Source: Flavobacteriales bacterium UBA7443 (GTDB lineage: Bacteria; Bacteroidota; Bacteroidia; Flavobacteriales_D; Sanyastnellaceae). Taken from it: a stretch of DNA of 13,746 nt. Location: positions 1 through 13,746 of the forward strand of contig DLQB01000178.1 in assembly GCA_002477505.1 (NCBI GenBank). The letters run 5' to 3'. A program made the translations under genes and the position numbers. Positions 1 to 7,517 of this stretch are shown piece after piece. Every line of letters starts with the position of its first letter. Within the stretch, counting starts at the first letter, position 1. The notes beneath the pieces were generated by a model that saw nothing but the letters and a program-made list of their open reading frames with translations, ran no database searches and was not told the DNA's origin.

Positions 1-491
<491 letters not shown>

Positions 492-1295
492 TCACAAGGA
501 AGAAGTTCGGCCACCATCCACGGGTAAATTCACACCAGAAATGTAACTCGCTGAGGGCGAGGCTAAAAAAGCGATTGCGCGCCCTATTTCTTCGGGATTG
601 CCAGTCCGTTTCATGGGCACGGCATTTGCCATCTGAGCGCGAATCGCATCGGAAGGAGTGTTGGTCTTGGTCGATTTGTTCTCGATGATTTGATCAAGCC
701 GGGCGGTGTTAGTAGCTCCAGGCAGCACATTGTTGACGGTAATGCCATGGACACCCACTTCATTGGCCCATGTTTTGGCCCAACTGGCGACAGCGCCTCG
801 GATGGTATTGCTCACGCCTAAATTGGGGAGAGGTTGTTTTACACTCGTGCTGATGACATTGATGATTCTTCCATATCCGGCCGCCTTCATTCCGGGCAAT
901 ACAGACTGAGCGAGAATCTGGTTGCAAATGAGGTGCTGCTCAAAAGTTGCGCGAAAGGCGTCAATGTCCGCTTCCACAATGGGGCCGCCAGCAGGGCCTC
1001 CGGTGTTGTTGACCAAAATGTGCACGGTTTCCTTTTCCACAATTCCTTGAATTGCATCTTGAACATGGGTCGGCTTGCTAAAATCTGCAACGGCATATCC
1101 ATGACTCGCTTTCTCTGGCAGTTGCGAGAGTGCTGCTTGAAGCTTTTGCTCATTGCGTGCAAGGAGGATGATTCGAGCGCCCAATCCGGCGAGATGCGAA
1201 GCGGCAGCCCAGCCAATCCCTTGGGTTGAGCCACAAACGACTGCTGTTTTTCCAGAAAGGTCCATTGGCATCCACTCGTTGTGATCTTTTGACAT
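492..1295 (-). CDS. SDR-family oxidoreductase with degenerate catalytic tetrad (FabG-like)
   Basis: A 267-aa short-chain dehydrogenase/reductase-like protein with a Rossmann fold: CGSTQGIG nucleotide loop (21-28), NNTGG (96-100) in place of NNAG, and the C-terminal PVDGG (258-262). The active site is atypical. Counting S-x12-Y-x3-K from Ser149 puts Ser at 162 instead of Tyr and Arg at 166 instead of Lys, and the tetrad Asn position is His121. I recall a FabG-like SDR subgroup (BKR_like, with a Bacteroidota-rich LSN...R motif) that shows the same change, so this is probably a real subfamily rather than decay. Substrate is unknown. The ATG at 1295 is the longest start. ATGs at 1271 and 1265 (Met9, Met11) are alternatives, and Met11 gives the usual SDR beginning. 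The gene is divergent from mce and 36 bp upstream of gdhA. Confidence 0.85.
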   Translation of the reverse strand: MSKDHNEWMPMDLSGKTAVVCGSTQGIGWAAASHLAGLGARIILLARNEQKLQAALSQLPEKASHGYAVADFSKPTHVQDAIQGIVEKETVHILVNNTGGPAGGPIVEADIDAFRATFEQHLICNQILAQSVLPGMKAAGYGRIINVISTSVKQPLPNLGVSNTIRGAVASWAKTWANEVGVHGITVNNVLPGATNTARLDQIIENKSTKTNTPSDAIRAQMANAVPMKRTGNPEEIGRAIAFLASPSASYISGVNLPVDGGRTSSL

Positions 1296-1299
1296 GCGG

Positions 1300-1307
1300 C
1301 GAATTTA
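1300..1307 (-). promoter_or_regulatory. Putative -7 element of the SDR gene (TAAATTCG)
   Basis: The minus strand reads TAAATTCG, a TTCG variant of TAnnTTTG, ending only 4 nt before the first ATG of the SDR gene. The flanking 11-mer (plus strand GCGAATTTAGG, 1299-1309) recurs upstream of accB at 13437-13447. If used, transcription would begin at or next to ATG 1295, giving a leaderless mRNA or favouring the internal starts at 1271 or 1265. Confidence 0.4.
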
Positions 1308-1332
1308 GGACAGTGTGGCCCAAATCATGGTG

Positions 1333-1340
1333 TACATTTG
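1333..1340 (+). promoter_or_regulatory. Putative -7 promoter element of mce (TACATTTG)
   Basis: Exact match to TAnnTTTG, 18 nt upstream of the mce ATG, in the 63-bp divergent gap shared with the SDR gene. No -33 TTG is seen at the usual spacing. Confidence 0.5.
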
Positions 1341-1358
1341 AATCACAGGCTACGAAAC

Positions 1359-1754
1359 ATGAAACGGATTGAACACATTGGCATCGCCGTGCGGGACTTA
1401 AAGTCCGCTGAGCGAATATTTGAGGACATCCTCGGAGAACCCGCATTTAAGCGTGAGAGCGTGCCCTCTGAATCGGTAAACGTGAGTTTTTTCCAAACAG
1501 GTGAGAGCAAAGTGGAATTGCTTGCGTCGACTTCACCGGATGGCCCCATTGCCAAGTACATTGAAAAACGGGGCGAAGGATTGCATCATTTGGCGTTTGC
1601 CGTGGATGATTTGAATTCCGAAATCGAACGCTTGCAAGAAATGGGGTACCGCGTGGTAAGCGGTCCAAAGGAAGGCGCAGATCAAAAAATGATTGCGTTC
1701 CTGCATCCTGCTGATTCATCCAAGGTGTTGGTGGAACTGTGTGCCCCGCGTTGA
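1359..1754 (+). CDS. mce: Methylmalonyl-CoA epimerase
   Basis: Interconverts (2R)- and (2S)-methylmalonyl-CoA, linking propionyl-CoA metabolism to succinyl-CoA; cytoplasmic. The 131-aa protein has the usual length and the paired vicinal-oxygen-chelate (glyoxalase) fold. It begins MKRIEHIGIAV with metal ligand candidate His6, followed by Glu53 in VELL, His76-His77 in GLHHLAFAVDD, and Glu126 in the C-terminal VELCAP. I chose ATG 1359 because it starts directly at the first beta strand, like its relatives; an upstream in-frame TTG (1338) overlaps the -7 element. Carboxylase and mutase partners are not in the window. The 15-bp gap to the convergent barrel gene shows no clear terminator. Confidence 0.93.
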   Translation: MKRIEHIGIAVRDLKSAERIFEDILGEPAFKRESVPSESVNVSFFQTGESKVELLASTSPDGPIAKYIEKRGEGLHHLAFAVDDLNSEIERLQEMGYRVVSGPKEGADQKMIAFLHPADSSKVLVELCAPR

Positions 1755-1769
1755 TCGCAAAAACAGGCG

Positions 1770-2675
1770 TTACCCTCGGCGGCGCTTCTTCATTTTTCGC
1801 TGCATTTTGGGCTCAAACAGCGGCATGGTTTCGCTGCCCAAATTCGAACCTGCACAGCTTACGTCAGGCTTGTCGCGAAGAATATCCCACTGCAGCGTGA
1901 GGTGTGTGGCTCGGAACGCGCCTTCATAACGATCGATTCGGCCCCCTCCATCATTGGACAAGGGCTGAAGTTGCAATGCGTCCGTTTGCGCGACGACCCG
2001 CAGAAAGCGTCCTGCGCGCGTCCTCACCCCAAGGCCCAACCCGAGTTCCAACGCAACGCGATGGCGGCTCGGAGCCGTTCGCGGGACAAAGCTGTCTTCG
2101 GGTCCAGTGCGGGAGAATTCGCCTCCCCATTCCGCATCCCATCCCAGCCCCATCTGACATTCCAAGAAAAAATCAGGCTTCAATTCGATGGCTCGGTGGA
2201 GCCGAAGGGTCAGTTCAGAAAGCACGCCAGCAGCGCTGATGTCCGTCAAGGTGTCCGAGACGAGCGCCCCGGATGAATCGGCAACGGCTCCACGAAAAAC
2301 AGATTCTGCTCGGTGCTTTCCACCCTCCAATTGGATGCTGATTCGATCCCATAAAATGGGCCTCTTGGCCACATACCAGTAACCAACGCCCAAGCGCAAG
2401 CCAAACGAGCCTTGATGCTGCCATTGTCCAAGGTGCAACGTATCAATGCTGTTGCCTTCATCCACTATGGTCAGCAATGCGGGCAATTCTGCGGGCTCAG
2501 GCGAAAGCCAATGCCCGCCGATCCCCAAGGTCCAACCGCTTCCGCGGAATTGATCGCGGTAGGCGTCAAATAGCACGTCAGACTGAGCCTGAGCGAAGTT
2601 GAAGGCAAATGAGAACAGCAGGGCGAGCTGAAAAGCCAAGCGTCGCCGCTTCAAATGTGACGCGAGAGCAGTCAT
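1770..2675 (-). CDS. Secreted outer-membrane barrel-like protein of unknown function
   Basis: I do not recognise a specific family for this 301-aa protein. It has a Sec signal peptide: basic KRRR at 9-12, a hydrophobic stretch at 13-28, and likely cleavage after AQA (28-30). The mature part has many short alternating amphipathic and Gly-rich stretches, such as FGLRLGVGYWYV (91-102), FFLECQMGLGW (169-179), ALELGLGLGV (208-217) and ATHLTLQWDIL (256-266), as in an outer-membrane beta-barrel of about 8-12 strands. After the last strand comes an unusual tail of about 35 residues ending KMKKRRRG. Barrel proteins usually end in an aromatic residue instead. The start overlaps the kmo stop (ATGA, 2672-2675), so it is the third gene of that operon and probably translationally coupled. 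The barrel assignment is inference. Confidence 0.7.
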   Translation of the reverse strand: MTALASHLKRRRLAFQLALLFSFAFNFAQAQSDVLFDAYRDQFRGSGWTLGIGGHWLSPEPAELPALLTIVDEGNSIDTLHLGQWQHQGSFGLRLGVGYWYVAKRPILWDRISIQLEGGKHRAESVFRGAVADSSGALVSDTLTDISAAGVLSELTLRLHRAIELKPDFFLECQMGLGWDAEWGGEFSRTGPEDSFVPRTAPSRHRVALELGLGLGVRTRAGRFLRVVAQTDALQLQPLSNDGGGRIDRYEGAFRATHLTLQWDILRDKPDVSCAGSNLGSETMPLFEPKMQRKMKKRRRG

Positions 2676-4072
2676 GCAGTCTGTTCCCAGCGTTGGATGA
2701 TTTCCTCGAAAAGTTCAGCGGAATTCCAGTTTTCGGCGATATCGGGTCGATCCAAAATGGTCTCCATGATTTCATCTTGTCGTTTACCCGCAGCCAATGC
2801 CTCCTCATAAGGCGTATGACTGAACGTGACTTGAGAGTAGAGGGGCATCCAACGTCCCGGATATTGGGTGGACATCTGTGCCTCAATTTTTTTTCGCAAG
2901 AGGAATCGCGGATCCCCTGTTTTATCTCGCATCTCAATGTAATTGCGGAGAGCAAGCTCTAGGATTGCGTCACCCGAAGGTTTGCGTGAGGCTGTGTAGC
3001 TGCGAAGAACGTCGCTCCAGTCGTTGTCACTGCTCATTCCATCGAGCAATTCGCTCAGGATGGAGCAGTCTTCCATTCCACTGTTCATGCCTTGGCCATA
3101 AAATGGAACAATGGCGTGCGCGGAATCCCCCATGAGGCAAACGCGCTCTCCTTTGTGCCAAGGATAGCAACGGGTCATGACCAGCGAGCTTGTGGGGTTG
3201 GCGATCCACTGCTCTGCGAAGTCGGGGACCAGTGGAATGACATCGCCGAAATTCGTTTCGAAATACTGGCGCACTCGGGCTTCGTCTGTCAAATTATTCA
3301 GTCCATTTTCTCCTTCGTAGGGTGCAAAAACGGTGCAGGTGAATGTGCCGTCGGGATTGGGGAGGGCCATGAGCATGAATTCGCCGCGTGGCCAAATATG
3401 CAGCGCATCGGACTCCATTTTGAAAGAACCATCCGAAGCGGGGCGCATTTCAATCTCTTTGTATCCATGCGTGAGGTAGCGTTGCTCGAAGTCAAAGCGA
3501 TCCGTGCGGGTCATTGTTTGCCGCACAGCGCTGAATGCACCATCCGTTCCGAAAACTCGGTCAAACTTTTGCTTCTGTTCTGTGCCCTTTGGGTCTTTCA
3601 ACGCTACTTCAGCCGTATCCAGATCAATGCCTTGGCATTGATGCCCGAAGTGATAGGACACCTCTTCGTGTGCCTCGCTTTTCTCGACCAGTAATTTGTT
3701 GAGCAGTCCCCGCGACACAGAGTAAATGCACTGAGGATCGCCGAACAAACCCGCTTCATTTGGCAATCCATAAGGTTGCCGCGTGAGCTCACCATTGATG
3801 GCATGCATGGTTCGGTGGGTGATTGGCAAGGCGATTTTCCGGACTTCTTCGGCGATTCCCGCCTTATCCAATGCCCTCCAGCCTCGATTGCTCAGTGCCA
3901 AATTGATGCTCCGTCCTCCTTTGTATTTCCCTGTTCTGGGGTCTGGACGCCTTTCAAAAACATCCACGCGGTGTCCGCGTTGGGCGAGCATGAGCGCCCA
4001 CAGGCTTCCGACCAATCCCGCCCCAATGACGGCCATGTGCTCGGAGGGGATGGAGGATTTCAATTCTGACAT
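2672..4072 (-). CDS. kmo: Kynurenine 3-monooxygenase
   Basis: FAD- and NADPH-dependent hydroxylation of L-kynurenine to 3-hydroxykynurenine, in the tryptophan route to quinolinate and NAD. The 466-aa length is typical. Visible features are the FAD fingerprint GAGLVG (17-22) ending in FERR (39-42), the kmo-specific RSINLALS (54-61), and the second FAD motif GDSAHAIVPF (315-324) followed by GQGMNSGMEDC (326-336). By remembered comparison with Pseudomonas and yeast KMO, the kynurenine-binding candidates are Arg87, Tyr101 and Asn377 (NYIEMR), with Tyr404 or Tyr412. Bacterial enzymes have a soluble or peripheral C-terminal helical region, as here; no strong transmembrane helix is seen. It starts 7 nt after the preceding PLP-enzyme stop and ends in an ATGA overlap with the barrel gene. 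No kynureninase or 3-hydroxyanthranilate dioxygenase lies nearby. Met13 is an alternative start. Confidence 0.94.
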   Translation of the reverse strand: MSELKSSIPSEHMAVIGAGLVGSLWALMLAQRGHRVDVFERRPDPRTGKYKGGRSINLALSNRGWRALDKAGIAEEVRKIALPITHRTMHAINGELTRQPYGLPNEAGLFGDPQCIYSVSRGLLNKLLVEKSEAHEEVSYHFGHQCQGIDLDTAEVALKDPKGTEQKQKFDRVFGTDGAFSAVRQTMTRTDRFDFEQRYLTHGYKEIEMRPASDGSFKMESDALHIWPRGEFMLMALPNPDGTFTCTVFAPYEGENGLNNLTDEARVRQYFETNFGDVIPLVPDFAEQWIANPTSSLVMTRCYPWHKGERVCLMGDSAHAIVPFYGQGMNSGMEDCSILSELLDGMSSDNDWSDVLRSYTASRKPSGDAILELALRNYIEMRDKTGDPRFLLRKKIEAQMSTQYPGRWMPLYSQVTFSHTPYEEALAAGKRQDEIMETILDRPDIAENWNSAELFEEIIQRWEQTA

Positions 4073-4079
4073 GATGGGC

Positions 4080-5249
4080 TCAGTTGGTCACTTTGCGCAT
4101 GGCTTGCTCCAAGTCGGCAATCAAGTCCTCGGCATCTTCAACGCCGACGCTTAGGCGAATAAACCCGTCGGAGATGCCCAGTTCGTCGCGGATTTCCGCA
4201 GGCACGCTGGCATGCGTCATTGCGGCGGGGTGCTCGATCAACGATTCGACACCGCCCAGCGATTCGGCCAGGGCAAAGAGTTCAGTGGATGCCACAAAAT
4301 TCATCGCCTGATCCAAGTCATTGTCTTTCAACTCGAAAGCGATCATGCCTCCGAAATCATCCATTTGTCGGGCAGCAATCTCATGACCGGGATGGTCTTC
4401 AAAGCCAGGCCAATAGACTTTTCCAACGTTGGGATTGTCTTTGAGCCAGTGGGCGATCTTCTTTCCATTGATGCAATGGCGCTCGATTCGGAGATGCAGT
4501 GTTTTCAGTCCACGAAGCACGAGGAACGAGTCGAAAGGTTGCGCAATCGCTCCGCAATTGTTTTGAATCGTGCGTAACGCTGCGTCGACCTTCTCATCTT
4601 TTGTAATCAGAGCGCCCATGACCACATCGCTGTGGCCGCCCATGTACTTCGTCACGGAATGCATCACGATGTCTGCCCCGTGCTCCAACGGGCGTTGCAG
4701 CATCGGTGATGCGAAGGTGTTGTCGACAGCAAGCAAAACGCCTCGAGGATTCGTCAAAGCAGCAATGGCAGCGATGTCCGTGATTTGCATCAATGGATTG
4801 GTCGGGCTTTCGAGCCAAACCAATTTGGTTCGATCATTCATGGCTGCTTCCACTCGTTCAGGCTTTTGCGTATCCACAAAATGAAAGACGAGTCCCATCG
4901 GTGCATGGTTCGCACGGAACAGCCTTGCGGTGCCGCCATACAGGTCCTGTCCGGCGATGATTTCATCTCCGGGCTTCAAGGTTTTTAAAACACTGTCAAT
5001 GGCTGCCAATCCCGAGGCAAAAGCCAATCCGTGTGTGCCGCTTTCGAGTTCTGCAAATGCCGATTCCAACGCTGCTCGTGTGGGGTTATGGCTTCTGGAA
5101 TATTCCCATCCTTTGTGGACGCCCACAGCGTCTTGAACGTACGTGGAGGTCTGAAAGATTGGCGTCATGATTGCGCCTGTCGACGGGTCTGGCTCCACCC
5201 CTGCATGGACCGCACGGGTGCCTTTGCCAATTTGTTTGTTTGCTTTCAT
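4080..5249 (-). CDS. Cystathionine gamma-synthase/gamma-lyase family PLP enzyme
   Basis: Trans-sulfuration enzyme of the Cys/Met-metabolism PLP family (fold type I), 389 aa, usual length. Visible residues are YSRSHNPTR (50-58, phosphate-binding Tyr50 and Arg52 from the neighbouring subunit), DLYGGT (102-107, the Tyr that stacks on PLP), DNTF (176-179, Asp to the pyridine nitrogen), SVTKYMGGHSD (198-208, Schiff-base Lys201), and LAESLGGVESL near the C-terminus. The sequence resembles both gamma-synthases (MetB) and the gamma-lyase group (yeast Cys3, Bacillus MccB). The choice between synthesis from an activated homoserine and cleavage of cystathionine cannot be made from sequence alone, so no symbol is given. 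ATG 5249 yields the normal MKANKQIGKGTRAVHAG beginning. A 28-residue upstream extension would run into the preceding gene and past the -7 element. It is the first gene of an operon with kmo. Confidence 0.92.
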   Translation of the reverse strand: MKANKQIGKGTRAVHAGVEPDPSTGAIMTPIFQTSTYVQDAVGVHKGWEYSRSHNPTRAALESAFAELESGTHGLAFASGLAAIDSVLKTLKPGDEIIAGQDLYGGTARLFRANHAPMGLVFHFVDTQKPERVEAAMNDRTKLVWLESPTNPLMQITDIAAIAALTNPRGVLLAVDNTFASPMLQRPLEHGADIVMHSVTKYMGGHSDVVMGALITKDEKVDAALRTIQNNCGAIAQPFDSFLVLRGLKTLHLRIERHCINGKKIAHWLKDNPNVGKVYWPGFEDHPGHEIAARQMDDFGGMIAFELKDNDLDQAMNFVASTELFALAESLGGVESLIEHPAAMTHASVPAEIRDELGISDGFIRLSVGVEDAEDLIADLEQAMRKVTN

Positions 5250-5257
5250 AGTTAGGT

Positions 5258-5265
5258 CAAAGTTA
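5258..5265 (-). promoter_or_regulatory. Putative -7 promoter element of the PLP enzyme-kmo operon (TAACTTTG)
   Basis: Exact TAnnTTTG match on the minus strand, overlapping the stop codon of the upstream membrane-protein gene and ending 8 nt before ATG 5249. The leader would be only a few nucleotides. No clear -33 TTG. Confidence 0.5.
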
Positions 5266-6375
5266 AGGAGCGATAAACGGTTCCCGCACGGACTCAGAAT
5301 TTCGAGTCTTGAGAAGCCAGCGAGGCAGCACAAAAGCGCCCATTATGAGGTACAAGAAATAAGTTGAAAACCGCCAAAGTAGAATAACAATGACGATGTA
5401 AGTAGTTCCCATCAGGTCGGATGTGACCGCTGGCAAACCAAGTTCAGCAGCTCCGGATGAACCGGGAGTTGGGCTAATGGTTAACACCAACCAGAGCACC
5501 AGCTGCCGTGCAATCAATGCCGCATGTGGAACGCTATTTTGAAAAATAAGAAAAACCATGTTCAAGGTTGCAAACCGTGCCAACCAGCTGAAGCATGTGG
5601 CAAAAAATGCCTGGCCCCAAAAATGCCGCGTTTGACTGCGAAGGGACTGCGACGCTTCGAACAAATCATCTGCCCATTGCGTGATGTGATTTTTCCAGCC
5701 CCGAAGGGCATTCCATCCACTGGCTTTGATCAGTTTCCGGTGGGTGAACTCCGGTCGAATCACGAGGGCCCATAGAATGACGGTTGTCAATGCTGCAATG
5801 AAGGCGTATGCTAAGCCGAAGAGAAGGGGCAGGCTCGATTCAATCCCATCCAAACCGTAGGGGATTTCTGGAAAAATTGGGTGATTGGAGAGCAAGGCGA
5901 GTCCAAACATCAGCGGGACAGCGACCAGGTAAAACAATTCGTCCATCAGGGCAGTCGCAAAAACAGTGGCTATGCTTTTGCCCCAGCGCATGCCCTCGCG
6001 TTTTAAAATCCAAATAGCTGCTGCAGATCCACCCACAACGGAGGGGGTCATGGCCGAGGCCAATTCCCAGAGGATGATGCTGTCAAAGGTTTGGCGCCAA
6101 TTGAGTTGTTGGTGAGTCAGAATTCTCAATCGACGCATATAGCCCAAGTCTCGGAGCACGATGCATCCCAGTAAACCAACCGCCGCTGCCAACGATCGGC
6201 TGTCCCATTGAAAGGAGCGCAGCACGTCCAACGGATGAGCTCGTTCCTGGGTCATGGGATCAATCACTTCCTGTTGGAAACCCCACCAGACAATCGCGGC
6301 AGTCGCTGAGGTGCCAATCAAAACAGGCCAAATCCATCGTTGCCAGCGGAATGGGTTTGTTTTGGTGACGGCCAT
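5263..6375 (-). CDS. UPF0104 / lysylphosphatidylglycerol synthase TM-region family membrane protein
   Basis: A polytopic inner-membrane protein of 370 aa related to the flippase-like transmembrane half of MprF (UPF0104, AglD2/LPG synthase TM family). Hydrophobic segments lie roughly at 15-33, 60-76, 97-123, 135-163, 182-205, 254-278, 288-300 and 322-352. The typical Pro/Gly/Ser-rich family motifs are TPSVVGGSAA (110-119) and SPTPGSSGAAELG (301-313). No catalytic aminoacyl-transferase (GNAT-like) domain follows, so this is the membrane half only. By analogy it may move or bind a lipid or lipid-linked substrate, but the substrate is unknown. I prefer ATG 6375 over GTG 6381. It is 31 bp downstream of the radical SAM gene on the same strand, suggesting co-transcription. 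A second family member lies at 10034-11026. Confidence 0.85.
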   Translation of the reverse strand: MAVTKTNPFRWQRWIWPVLIGTSATAAIVWWGFQQEVIDPMTQERAHPLDVLRSFQWDSRSLAAAVGLLGCIVLRDLGYMRRLRILTHQQLNWRQTFDSIILWELASAMTPSVVGGSAAAIWILKREGMRWGKSIATVFATALMDELFYLVAVPLMFGLALLSNHPIFPEIPYGLDGIESSLPLLFGLAYAFIAALTTVILWALVIRPEFTHRKLIKASGWNALRGWKNHITQWADDLFEASQSLRSQTRHFWGQAFFATCFSWLARFATLNMVFLIFQNSVPHAALIARQLVLWLVLTISPTPGSSGAAELGLPAVTSDLMGTTYIVIVILLWRFSTYFLYLIMGAFVLPRWLLKTRNSESVREPFIAP

Positions 6376-6406
6376 GCCCACAAGTTATGCCCTTTGGAGG
6401 GTGGTT

Positions 6407-7450
6407 TCAAGCATAGACATGGCTGCCTTCTGAACAGTTTTGACACATTTCAATGCTGGAACGTGCGTGAAAAATTTGAGCGCGAAACGCATCGTATTGC
6501 TCGCTGAACCAAATGCTTTCAAATGTTTTTTCTCCAAATGTGCCCATGGTGTGTTCCGCATCTTTGTCAAAACAACAGGGAACGATGCGTCCATCCCAGG
6601 TCATGACGCAGCCCTGCCACATCCGCCAACATTCGTCACGAAATGCATTCCGGATGGACCACGTGCCGTCTTTTTCTCGGTCGTAACGGCGAAGCTCGGG
6701 GTCGTTGGTGAGCAAGGGATGGTCATCCGCTGGAGCATCAATTTGGGCGGTTTTGACAACCAATTCATCTACGCCAATTTCCTTGGCCATGGATTGAATT
6801 TCACCGAGTTGATGCTCGTTCGGACCGACCACCAAAAATTGCCATACGATGTGAGGCAGGCCGCTCTTCGATTTTCGGCGAGCGTGGAGCATGTTTTCCG
6901 TTCCTTCTATGACTTTGTCAAGTTTTCCGCCCACGCGGTAAGACTGATACGTTTCTTGGGTGGTTCCATCAATGCTGATGATGAGTCGATTCAACCCGGA
7001 TTCTACAATCGCTTCGCATCGCTCCGGCCGCAAGAAATGTGCATTGGTTGAGGTCGAGGTGTATACGCCGTGCGCGCGGCCCAGTCGCACGAGTTCATCC
7101 ATGCCTTTGTGCAGATACGGTTCGCCTTGAAAGTATAAATTGAGGTAGGCCAATCGCGGCCCCACTTCTTTCATCAATTCCGCAAGCAATTCCGTTTGCA
7201 GCATGCCGGTGGGGCGCGTGAATGAACGCAATCCAGAAGGGCATTCCGGACAACGGAGGTTGCAGGATGTGGTCGGTTCAACGCTCAAGCTCATCGGCCA
7301 AGCCTTCTGAGGAACGGCATTTCCGCGCTGCATTGCCCGAAACCCTTTGTGCAAGGCCCAAGCATTTTGAATCCTTTTTGCATTCAACGGTTGAATCCTT
7401 CTCCACCGATCTAGAATCACTCGATTCCCATTTTTCCAGCCGTTCCGCAT
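6407..7450 (-). CDS. Radical SAM/SPASM domain protein
   Basis: A 347-aa radical S-adenosylmethionine enzyme; the substrate is not recognised. The radical SAM core begins at EPTTSCNLRCPEC, where Cys63, Cys67 and Cys70 form the CX3CX2C motif that binds the SAM-coordinated [4Fe-4S] cluster. GEP (109-111) is the usual SAM-contact motif and SIDGTTQETY (159-168) is typical of the TIM barrel. The C-terminal region is SPASM-like: Cys274, Cys281, WDGRIVPCC (285-293) and CQNC (336-339) would bind one or two auxiliary clusters. SPASM proteins modify peptides or carry out related reactions, but no small substrate peptide gene is visible nearby. An in-frame extension to 7714 runs antisense to the DUF3109 gene and is rejected. 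ATG 7450 is preferred and has TAACTTTG 5 nt upstream. The UPF0104 membrane gene follows after 31 bp. Confidence 0.88.
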   Translation of the reverse strand: MRNGWKNGNRVILDRWRRIQPLNAKRIQNAWALHKGFRAMQRGNAVPQKAWPMSLSVEPTTSCNLRCPECPSGLRSFTRPTGMLQTELLAELMKEVGPRLAYLNLYFQGEPYLHKGMDELVRLGRAHGVYTSTSTNAHFLRPERCEAIVESGLNRLIISIDGTTQETYQSYRVGGKLDKVIEGTENMLHARRKSKSGLPHIVWQFLVVGPNEHQLGEIQSMAKEIGVDELVVKTAQIDAPADDHPLLTNDPELRRYDREKDGTWSIRNAFRDECWRMWQGCVMTWDGRIVPCCFDKDAEHTMGTFGEKTFESIWFSEQYDAFRAQIFHARSSIEMCQNCSEGSHVYA

Positions 7451-7455
7451 GTTAC

Positions 7456-7463
7456 CAAAGTTA
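7456..7463 (-). promoter_or_regulatory. Putative -7 promoter element of the radical SAM gene (TAACTTTG)
   Basis: Exact TAnnTTTG match on the minus strand, 5 nt before ATG 7450, identical to the element before the PLP-enzyme operon. It lies in the 67-bp divergent gap with DUF3109. A transcript would begin at or right next to the start codon. Confidence 0.5.
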
Positions 7464-7504
7464 ACTCTTCCTGCCCTTCTTGCGGTGGTTCGAACTCTTC
7501 GATT

Positions 7505-7512
7505 TAATTTCG
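7505..7512 (+). promoter_or_regulatory. Putative -7 element of the DUF3109 gene (TAATTTCG)
   Basis: A TTCG variant of TAnnTTTG, 5 nt before ATG 7518. A TTG at 7480-7482 lies 22 nt upstream, within the range for a -33 element. This is the only candidate promoter in the window where I see a plausible TTG partner. Confidence 0.45.
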
Positions 7513-7517
7513 CTTGC

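Noticed and set aside
1338..1358. TTG start seven codons upstream for mce
   Set aside because: The TTG is part of the -7-like element and the extra residues are not typical of the family.
3092..3694. 200-codon plus-strand ORF across kmo
   Set aside because: Antisense shadow of kmo, whose motifs are intact along the whole region.
5250..5333. 28-residue N-terminal extension of the PLP enzyme
   Set aside because: It overlaps the end of the preceding gene and the -7 element; the family N-terminus begins at ATG 5249.
6440..7051. 203-codon plus-strand ORF across the radical SAM gene
   Set aside because: Antisense shadow; the radical SAM and SPASM cysteines on the other strand account for the sequence.
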